38,005 nt of DNA from JAQXGO01 sp045592445. GTDB taxonomy: Bacteria > Bacillota > Clostridia > UMGS1883 > UMGS1540. The stretch spans positions 1 to 38,005 of the forward strand of contig JAZNUV010000018.1 of NCBI GenBank assembly GCA_045592445.1, written 5' to 3'. The stretch's first letter is position 1, and each line of letters opens with the position of its first letter. A model generated the notes under the pieces. It saw only the letters and a list, made by a program, of their open reading frames with translations. It had not been told where the DNA came from and made no database searches. Shown in pieces: positions 31,717 through 38,005 of this stretch. A program made the position numbers and the translations under genes.

Positions 31717-34098
31717 TTACATCGAGACGGGATTTACATCCACAATCACCGAAAACTTAGTTTCTGTATCGACCGCCTTTTGTATGCATGCGCAAAGCTC
31801 TTTCCCGATTTTACATTTGAGCCAAAAATGCCACCGATACGCATTTTTAATTTTATGAACACCGCAAGGTGCAGCTTTAAAGACATTTGCGGAATCCGGC
31901 ACTGCATCCCTGACGCATTTTTGAAGACGCATCGCCGCCTCTTTTACGCCTTTTTCCTCGTGCCCGGTTACAATTATATTTATTATATCACAAAACGGTG
32001 GATAATTCAAAGCTTTTCTGAGATTTATTTCCTCATCATAAAAGGATAGATAATCCTGCCGCGCTGCATACTGAATGACTGTGCTTTCGGGCGCATATGT
32101 CTGTATAATGCAACGCCCCTCTTTTTCACCTCGTCCCGCACGCCCGCAGACCTGTGTCACCAAGTCAAAGGTACGCTCGCAAGCCCTGTAATCGCTAAGA
32201 TTTAAAATTTGATCTGCATTCAAAACGCCTACAAGTGTTACATTCGGAAAATCCAATCCCTTTGCAATCATCTGCGTTCCTAACAGAATTGGAACATTTT
32301 CATCACGAAATCGTCGCAGAAGCTTTTCATGCGCGTCCTTTCTGCCTGTTGTGTCTACATCCATACGGATTAGCGATGTATCAGGAAATATGGTTTCGAT
32401 GTTTTCCTCAATCTTTTGTGTTCCTGTACCGAAACTACGAATATGCTTACTGCCGCACACAGGGCAAACTGAAAGCATTTTTTGACGGTAACCACAGTAA
32501 TGACAGTTCAGCGTTTCGCTAAAGCTATGATACGTCAACGAAATACTGCAATGCGGACAATTCACAACCTCCCCGCAGCTTCTGCATGACACAAATGTAG
32601 CGTAGCCACGGCGGTTTAAAAACAAAATACTTTGCTCTTTATTTTTTAGATTCTTTTCAATTTCAGAACGAAGCATATGACTGATAGGTGATCGGTTCCC
32701 ATTTTTCAGTTCTTCTCGCATGTCCACAATATAGGCTTTCGGCAAGGCTGCTTCGTTGTAGCGTGTTTCCATTTCAAAAAGCTGATATATTCCATTCTTT
32801 GCATAATAATAACTCACAACCGATGGTGTTGCAGACGCCAAAAGCACCTGTGCACCCTCTGTATTTGCTCTGCAAAATGCAACATCTCTTGCATGATAGC
32901 GAACGCCCGTTTCCGATTTATAAGTATCCTCGTGCTCCTCGTCAATCACAATCAGTTTTAAATTTTGACATGGCGCAAAGACCGCACTCCGTGCACCCAC
33001 CACAACACGTGCATCCCCGCGTGCAATCCGAATCCATTCATCATGACGTTGCCCTACTGAAAGTCCACTGTGTAAAACCGCTGTTAAATCGCCGAAACGA
33101 CTGATAAATCGGCTAACCATCTGATGCGTCAGTGCAATTTCGGGCACAAGCACAATTGCGCTTCCCCCACGGTCCACAACGGAAGCAATTGCCTCTAAAT
33201 ATACCTCTGTTTTACCGCTGCCCGTAACACCGCGCAAAAGCATCGGTCGAAATGGTTTGGTAAGGCTTTCCAAAATTTGATTAACCACATTTTGTTGGTC
33301 AGAATTTAAGGTTTTCTTTTCGTTATTTTCTGTATCTATAAGATGTCCTGGTTTACGCAACACTTCCATAGATTCCGTTTCCAAAATTCCGTTTTTAATC
33401 AATGTTCGCACTGTTGCACTGCTGCATGACGCAAACAAACACAGATCGCTTATACTAAGGTACGTACATTCACGCATAATATGCACGGCACGCAATGCCG
33501 CGTCGGAAAGTTTTTTCTTTGGTTCAGCAATGAGCCGTACCACCTTGATATGCTGCATAGATACTTTTTCAGATGCAGTATGGGAAATCTCTAAAATCCC
33601 TTTCTCTGCCATTTTATTAATTATAGCGCGTGTTTTTTCTCCAATTTGTTCCTTTAAAACATCAAAAGCGCATATCCCGTCACTTTGCGACAAAATATCC
33701 GCCACCCTTTTTTCTAAAGCCGTTTCCGTTCCGGTATTATCCAAAAGCCGCACCCATTCCGTCAACGTTTTGGCGGAACCGGGCGGCAAAAAAAGCTTGA
33801 TAGCCGCGGAAAACGGTGCAAAATATCTATTTTTTATATGATATGCCTCAAGTAATATGTTACGGTCAAACAGCGGCTTTTTATCCAGAACTTCCAAAAT
33901 ATCCTTTAATTCTGCGTTCTCCTCTGTTTTTTCTACTTTAATAATATAGCCGATTTCCTGTCTGTTTCCTGCGCCAAAGGGTACACGAACACGTACGCCC
34001 ACCACAACTTCTTTACAAAGCGCTTCGGGCACACGATAAGAAAACCCACGATCTACGGGTTTTGCCAAACTATCTATAATGACATTCGCTCGTATCAA
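31717..34098 (-). CDS. priA: Replication restart helicase PriA
   Basis: The 793-residue SF2 helicase reloads the replisome at stalled forks. An N-terminal DNA-binding region precedes the Walker A segment GVTGSGKTEVY and the DEEH box VIDEEHEDTYKSE. The zinc module follows with paired cysteines CRSCG, CPHC, CHYCG and CPVCG. Motifs V/VI are seen as GTQMIAKGLDFPN and QVCGRAGRG. The start is TTG at 34098, overlapping the coaBC stop by four bases (TTGA). The C-terminus runs to residue 793, normal for the family. Confidence 0.97.
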   Translation of the reverse strand: MIRANVIIDSLAKPVDRGFSYRVPEALCKEVVVGVRVRVPFGAGNRQEIGYIIKVEKTEENAELKDILEVLDKKPLFDRNILLEAYHIKNRYFAPFSAAIKLFLPPGSAKTLTEWVRLLDNTGTETALEKRVADILSQSDGICAFDVLKEQIGEKTRAIINKMAEKGILEISHTASEKVSMQHIKVVRLIAEPKKKLSDAALRAVHIMRECTYLSISDLCLFASCSSATVRTLIKNGILETESMEVLRKPGHLIDTENNEKKTLNSDQQNVVNQILESLTKPFRPMLLRGVTGSGKTEVYLEAIASVVDRGGSAIVLVPEIALTHQMVSRFISRFGDLTAVLHSGLSVGQRHDEWIRIARGDARVVVGARSAVFAPCQNLKLIVIDEEHEDTYKSETGVRYHARDVAFCRANTEGAQVLLASATPSVVSYYYAKNGIYQLFEMETRYNEAALPKAYIVDMREELKNGNRSPISHMLRSEIEKNLKNKEQSILFLNRRGYATFVSCRSCGEVVNCPHCSISLTYHSFSETLNCHYCGYRQKMLSVCPVCGSKHIRSFGTGTQKIEENIETIFPDTSLIRMDVDTTGRKDAHEKLLRRFRDENVPILLGTQMIAKGLDFPNVTLVGVLNADQILNLSDYRACERTFDLVTQVCGRAGRGEKEGRCIIQTYAPESTVIQYAARQDYLSFYDEEINLRKALNYPPFCDIINIIVTGHEEKGVKEAAMRLQKCVRDAVPDSANVFKAAPCGVHKIKNAYRWHFWLKCKIGKELCACIQKAVDTETKFSVIVDVNPVSM

Positions 34099-35291
34099 CG
34101 CTTATCACCGACTTTTTTTGAAATCGCATCTAAAATTTTGTCCGCCGCCTCTGTTTTCGGCATAAGAGGTAATGCCTCCACATTACCATCCTTATCTAAA
34201 ATTGTGATAATGTTTGTATCCGTTCCAAAACCCGCACCCGTCTCAGTCAGACTGTTTGCAACAATAAAATCCAGGTTTTTGTTAAAAAGCTTTTCTCTGG
34301 CGCGCTCCAAAAGTGCCTCTGTCTCCATGCAAAATCCAACTAAGATGCGATTCCCCTTTTTCTCGCCAAGCTTTTTCAAAATATCCGTTGTTTTCTCGAG
34401 TTCGAGTGTCATATCCATGCCTTTTTTTATTTTTCCCGTGCTGACAGTTTTCGGTCTGTAATCTGCCACTGCCGCCGCCTTGATGATCACATCTGCATTT
34501 TCGCCGTAGTTTTCCACCGCTTCACACATTTGTGCGGCGGATGACACTTGTATGAGACGAACACCTAAGGGTGCGGGTATCGACACAGGACCGCTGACAA
34601 GCGTTACCGACGCTCCTCGGCGTGCCGCGCACGCAGCAATTGCATATCCCATTTTCCCGCTTGAATGATTTGTGATAAAACGAACGGGATCGATCGCTTC
34701 TTTTGTAGGTCCTGCCGTAACAAGCATAGAAACGCCTTTTAAATCCTGCACCGTTACCGCACGGCATATTTCTTCCAAAATGACATCTGTTTCTGCTAAA
34801 GCACCCATGCCCTCCGCGCCACAGGCAAGACGGGATGCACGTGGCGGAATGATATGGTATCCCACATTGGATAAAGTTTCAAGATTCCGCTGAACAATCG
34901 GATTTTCATACATATAGGTGTTCATCGCGGGTGCCAGAAGTTTCGGGCAATGCATAGCCATGGCAGTTGTAGATAACATATCATCTGAAATGCCACAAGC
35001 AATTTTTCCGATTATATTCGCCGTTGCGGGAACAATAGCAAATACGTCTGCTTTATCCGCGAGCGAAACATGCCCGATTTCCCACGCCACAGGTTCGGCA
35101 AACATATCTACCGATACCTGGTTTTGCGAAAGTGCACGAAAAGTTTGGGGCGTAATAAAATGACATGCCGATTTCGTCATCACAACATGCACGTCAGCTC
35201 CTCTTTTTTTCAATGCGGAAACGAGTTCTGCCGCCTTATATGCCGCAATTCCACCTGTAACACCCAGTACAACCGTCTTATTTTTCATCAT
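34095..35291 (-). CDS. coaBC: Bifunctional phosphopantothenoylcysteine synthetase/decarboxylase
   Basis: The 398-residue protein performs two steps of coenzyme A synthesis. The N-terminal CoaC flavoprotein domain (about 1-185) has GVTGGIAAYKAAEL, the PAMNTYMYENP motif, and the catalytic Cys of LACGAEGMGALAE. The C-terminal CoaB domain (about 190-398) has TAGPTKEAIDPVRFITNHSSGKMG, the CTP-binding region, and KAAAVADYRP. The first of two ATG codons is used, with GGCGG upstream. It overlaps priA downstream by four bases. Confidence 0.97.
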   Translation of the reverse strand: MMKNKTVVLGVTGGIAAYKAAELVSALKKRGADVHVVMTKSACHFITPQTFRALSQNQVSVDMFAEPVAWEIGHVSLADKADVFAIVPATANIIGKIACGISDDMLSTTAMAMHCPKLLAPAMNTYMYENPIVQRNLETLSNVGYHIIPPRASRLACGAEGMGALAETDVILEEICRAVTVQDLKGVSMLVTAGPTKEAIDPVRFITNHSSGKMGYAIAACAARRGASVTLVSGPVSIPAPLGVRLIQVSSAAQMCEAVENYGENADVIIKAAAVADYRPKTVSTGKIKKGMDMTLELEKTTDILKKLGEKKGNRILVGFCMETEALLERAREKLFNKNLDFIVANSLTETGAGFGTDTNIITILDKDGNVEALPLMPKTEAADKILDAISKKVGDKR

Positions 35292-35306
35292 ACTTTTACC
35301 GCCAAT

Positions 35307-35570
35307 TTATTCGTCACTTTCTTGTTCTTGAAGCGCCGGTTCCGAAAAAACGTTATCCAGTGTAGCTTCTTCACCGGGGCGAATTATATCAATCATACCT
35401 GCTGCAACTTCGTTCACCGCAACCGTAACCGGTTTATCGGAATCAATTTTCACAAGCGGCGTTACTGAATCCTCTGCAAGGTCTCTTGCGCGTTTTGCAA
35501 CAGCCGACACAAGTGTATAGCGACTATCCATATTCTCCATCAGTTCGCTGATTCCGGGTTTAATCATCAT
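35307..35570 (-). CDS. rpoZ: RNA polymerase omega subunit
   Basis: The 87-residue protein fits the omega subunit: NMDSRYTLVSAVAKRARDL is the conserved N-terminal helix segment, followed by KPVTVAVNEVAAG. The C-terminus is acidic. It starts at 35570, with AAAGGAG 8 bases upstream inside the end of gmk; the gmk stop overlaps the start (ATGATG). gmk-rpoZ-coaBC is a common Firmicutes order. Confidence 0.95.
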   Translation of the reverse strand: MMIKPGISELMENMDSRYTLVSAVAKRARDLAEDSVTPLVKIDSDKPVTVAVNEVAAGMIDIIRPGEEATLDNVFSEPALQEQESDE

Positions 35571-36172
35571 TGTAATTTCTCCTTTACAAATTCAATATTT
35601 CTTGTCACACGATACCCTTCGGCTTCTATAATATAATCAAGCCGTTTTACGGCATTTTCGGGGGTATCATTTATAATCATATAGTCATATTCCTGAACAA
35701 AGCCAAGCTCTGTTACTGCGGTTGCAAGGCGCTTTTCTATCACAGCCTCACTCTCCGTATTTCTGCCAACCAACCGACGACGCAGTTCCTCTAAAGAAGG
35801 TGGAACAATAAAGACAAACAGAGCCTTAGGATAGCTTGCTTTTATCTGCATAGCACCCTGCACTTCTATTTCTAAAATCACATTTTTGCCTTCCTGCAGC
35901 TTGTCCATAACCTGTTTACGCGGTGTTCCGTAGAAATTACCGCAAAATTCAGCCGATTCTAAAAATCCGTTTTTCTCTTTCAGTGCAAGAAACTCTTCCT
36001 TCTGCATGAAATAATAGTCCTTACCATCTATTTCACCGGGACGCATTGCACGTGTTGTGGCAGAAACAGAATAAAAAGCATTTTGATTTTTTGCTAAAAA
36101 AGTCTTTAAAACTGTACCCTTTCCCGCACCTGAAGGCCCGGAAATTACAACCAAAAGTCCTTCCTTTGTCAT
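35567..36172 (-). CDS. gmk: Guanylate kinase
   Basis: The 201-residue enzyme phosphorylates GMP to GDP. It begins with the P loop SGPSGAGKGT, then SATTRAMRPGEIDGKDYYF (GMP-binding), FVIPPSLEELRRRL-type block (reading FIVPPSLEELRRRL) and RNTESE. The ATG overlaps the remA stop by four bases (ATGA), with GGAGG 7 bases upstream. Confidence 0.97.
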   Translation of the reverse strand: MTKEGLLVVISGPSGAGKGTVLKTFLAKNQNAFYSVSATTRAMRPGEIDGKDYYFMQKEEFLALKEKNGFLESAEFCGNFYGTPRKQVMDKLQEGKNVILEIEVQGAMQIKASYPKALFVFIVPPSLEELRRRLVGRNTESEAVIEKRLATAVTELGFVQEYDYMIINDTPENAVKRLDYIIEAEGYRVTRNIEFVKEKLQ

Positions 36173-36432
36173 TCGTTATCCTCCGCTTTTTCACCCTCCA
36201 TGTTGCCCAGCCTTCCTGCCGCTGTATCGGGCAGAATTGCAGAAAGTACAACATGACCGCTGTCCATAATCAGTACTGCGCGTGTGCGCCGACCGTACGT
36301 TGCATCCACAAGCATACCACGGTCGCGAGCCTCTTGCACGATTCGTTTTATCGGCGCAGATTCAGGACTTACAATCGCAATAATACGCGAGGAAGAAACA
36401 ACATTACCAAATCCAATATTAAATAGTTTCAT
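36169..36432 (-). CDS. remA: RemA-like DNA-binding regulator (DUF370)
   Basis: The 87-residue protein matches the RemA/YlzA family throughout: MKLFNIGFGNVVSSSRIIAI, then SPESAPIKRIVQEARDRGM and DATYGRRTRAVLIM. In B. subtilis RemA oligomerises into rings that bind DNA and activates biofilm-matrix genes. In Clostridia its role is less clear. It sits in its standard place between yicC and gmk. Confidence 0.95.
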   Translation of the reverse strand: MKLFNIGFGNVVSSSRIIAIVSPESAPIKRIVQEARDRGMLVDATYGRRTRAVLIMDSGHVVLSAILPDTAAGRLGNMEGEKAEDNE

Positions 36433-36441
36433 AAGAATACC

Positions 36442-37320
36442 TCATTCTACGTTTTGCACCTGCTCACGCAGTTTTTCAATGGCTGCTTTCATATCAATTA
36501 CAAGTCTTGCAACCTCTAAATCATTGGATTTTGAACCAATTGTATTGGCCTCGCGGTTCATTTCCTGCATTAAAAAGTCCATTTTTCTGCCAATCGGCTC
36601 TTTCGCCTGTAAGAATGTGCGCATTTGCTCAATATGACTTCTAAGGCGGATACATTCCTCATTGATATTGACTTTATCCGCAAAAATTGCGACTTCGTTC
36701 AAAAGCCTGTTTTCATCAATAGGAACAGTATCTAAAAGCTCGCGCATTCGCCCCGCCAACCGCTCCGAAAATTCTTTTACAATTTGCGGCGTACGAATTT
36801 CAATGTCACCGAGTAATGCCTCTACCTCATCCGTCACCGTCGACAAGTCTCGGAAAAGTTGTTCTCCTTCTACTGTTCGCATCTTTGTGAACGCAGAAAC
36901 GGCCTTTTCTGTTGCTTCTAATATAGCCGCTAAAACTGCTTCTGCATCCTCCTCGGGGCGTTGTAATTTAAAGATCTCCGGAAAACGGGTCAGCGACGAT
37001 AGTGTAATGGTATCCTGCAAAGAAAATCCTTTGGATATGGTTTGGAGTGCACGATAATATCCTTCTGCAATTTCCATATTTACGGATACCTCGCCCACAT
37101 CACCGCTTAGCCCTTCCACACTTACATATACATCTACCTTGCCGCGTGCAATATGACGCGCAAGCGTCTTTCGAATTGCATCCTCGGCAAAACTCATGCT
37201 GCGCGGCACCTTTATGTTCATGTCGGAATACCGATGGTTGACGCTTCGGATTTCCACAGTAAATTTTTTATCGCAGCCAACACATTCACCGCTGCCGTAT
37301 CCTGTCATGCTTTTAATCAT
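36442..37320 (-). CDS. YicC-family endoribonuclease
   Basis: The 292-residue protein has the YicC N-terminal domain (IKSMTGYGSGE ... EIRSVNHRYSDMNIKVPR) and the C-terminal domain ending NTIGSKSNDLEVARLVIDMKAAIEKLREQVQNVE. E. coli YicC is an endoribonuclease that acts on some small RNAs; here this is inferred by family. The ribosome site GAGGT overlaps the leuS stop, 4 bases before this gene. Confidence 0.94.
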   Translation of the reverse strand: MIKSMTGYGSGECVGCDKKFTVEIRSVNHRYSDMNIKVPRSMSFAEDAIRKTLARHIARGKVDVYVSVEGLSGDVGEVSVNMEIAEGYYRALQTISKGFSLQDTITLSSLTRFPEIFKLQRPEEDAEAVLAAILEATEKAVSAFTKMRTVEGEQLFRDLSTVTDEVEALLGDIEIRTPQIVKEFSERLAGRMRELLDTVPIDENRLLNEVAIFADKVNINEECIRLRSHIEQMRTFLQAKEPIGRKMDFLMQEMNREANTIGSKSNDLEVARLVIDMKAAIEKLREQVQNVE

Positions 37321-37324
37321 GGGT

Positions 37325-38005
37325 CTACCTCACAACCATATTGACAAGTTTTCCGGGCACTGCAATTATCTTGACAATCTGCTTTCCTTCTAAAATTGCT
37401 TTACCCACATCGCTTTCCATTGCCACCGCCGAAAGCGCATCGCGGTCAAGCCCTGCCTCCACTGTCAGTTTGCCGCGGATTTTACCGTTTTCCTGTATAA
37501 CAACTTCTACGGTATCATCTACGGTTTTTGCCTCATCATACTGCGGCCACTCTGCATTATGCAGATATCCGCCAAAGTCTGCCACCTGCCACATTTCTTC
37601 CGTAAGATGCGGAGCAAACGGATTCAGCAAAATCAGGAAAGTGCGCATTTCCGCACGATTGATGCTTCCGATTTTGTAAATCTCGTTAATGAGAGACATA
37701 AGCGTAGCAATTGCCGTATTAAACTTCATTTTTTCAATGTCATCGGTTACCTTTTTAATAGCCTTGTGCATTGCGCCCTCAAGCGTCTGAGAGTAGGCAT
37801 CTCCTGATTTTAAAAGCGGCATCAAATTCCATACGCGTTCTAAGAATTTATGGCAACCCTTAACACCGTTTGTGCTCCACGGCGTCGTTTGGTCAAATGC
37901 ACCGATAAACATTTCGTACGTACGGAATGTGTCTGCACCAAAGTCATTTACCATATCATCGGGATTTACCACGTTTCCGCGGGATTTCGACATTTTTTCG
38001 CCATT
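37325..38005 (-). CDS. leuS: Leucyl-tRNA synthetase, C-terminal part
   Basis: The frame is open through the right edge, so only the last 227 codons or so are present. The class I signature KMSKSRGN lies at the edge (NGEKMSKSRGNVVNPDDMV), followed by the anticodon-binding helices (TPWSTNGVKGCHKFLERVWNL) and the C-terminal editing-linked domain (HLTEEMWQ ... VEVVIQENGKIRGKLTVEAGL), typical of LeuRS. It is the first gene of the minus-strand cluster seen here. Its N-terminal two thirds lie outside. Confidence 0.95.
   Translation of the reverse strand, partial: NGEKMSKSRGNVVNPDDMVNDFGADTFRTYEMFIGAFDQTTPWSTNGVKGCHKFLERVWNLMPLLKSGDAYSQTLEGAMHKAIKKVTDDIEKMKFNTAIATLMSLINEIYKIGSINRAEMRTFLILLNPFAPHLTEEMWQVADFGGYLHNAEWPQYDEAKTVDDTVEVVIQENGKIRGKLTVEAGLDRDALSAVAMESDVGKAILEGKQIVKIIAVPGKLVNMVVR

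Noticed and set aside
1..38005. CRISPR arrays, rRNA genes, complete transposons, phage genes
   Set aside because: No regularly spaced repeats, rRNA-like segments, transposase, integrase or structural phage genes were seen on either strand.

Overview
The window is a chromosomal segment from a low-GC, Gram-positive Clostridia-type Firmicute, probably a carbohydrate-fermenting, gut-associated lineage. The evidence is the gene order yicC-remA-gmk-rpoZ-coaBC-priA-def-fmt-yugP-rsmB-rlmN-prpC-prkC-rsgA-rpe-thiN, a GatD-type amidotransferase, YkuD and SLH cell-wall proteins, strong AAGGAGG ribosome sites, TTGACA/TATAAT promoters, and frequent TTG starts. No rRNA, tRNA, CRISPR array, transposase or integrase was seen. 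A genus cannot be named from this sequence.

Layout. 0.4-4.4 kb: a glgA-glgP glycogen pair on the plus strand. 4.4-6.2 kb: a minus-strand pair of GatD and a membrane-anchored, atypical PP2C phosphatase. Two consensus promoters lie back to back at 6.2-6.3 kb. 6.3-7.4 kb: a secreted YkuD L,D-transpeptidase with its own promoter and terminator. 7.5-12.0 kb: a tight five-gene plus-strand operon of lipoprotein, DeoR regulator, stand-alone HIRAN-like protein, YgiQ-type radical SAM protein and FolD. 12.0-14.0 kb: a FabG-like short-chain dehydrogenase and an SLH-domain secreted protein, both minus strand.

14.0-18.5 kb is the accessory part. It holds the C-terminal remnant of an ATP-dependent DNA ligase, an AraC regulator, and a divergent large gene that fuses a complete L-rhamnose isomerase to a class II aldolase. 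A degraded stretch follows, with an orphan small reading frame, a frameshifted DUF559 endonuclease-like gene and a hairpin repeat. 18.6-22.4 kb: a divergent NagA-like deacetylase, then argG-argH behind a promoter overlapped by an ARG-box-like operator.

22.35-38.0 kb is the conserved minus-strand housekeeping cluster. It reads from leuS (cut by the right edge) through yicC, remA, gmk, rpoZ, coaBC, priA, def, fmt, yugP, rsmB, rlmN, prpC, prkC and rsgA, mostly with touching or overlapping ends. rpe-thiN follow behind their own promoter. The cluster joins nucleotide and CoA supply, replication restart, initiation-tRNA formylation and deformylation, rRNA modification, ribosome maturation and the PASTA kinase/phosphatase pair.

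The most noteworthy items are the rhamnose isomerase-aldolase fusion, the PP2C with Asn in place of a metal-binding Asp beside a GatD that lacks MurT, the HIRAN-like protein inside a metabolic operon, and the decayed fragments flanking the rhamnose locus.
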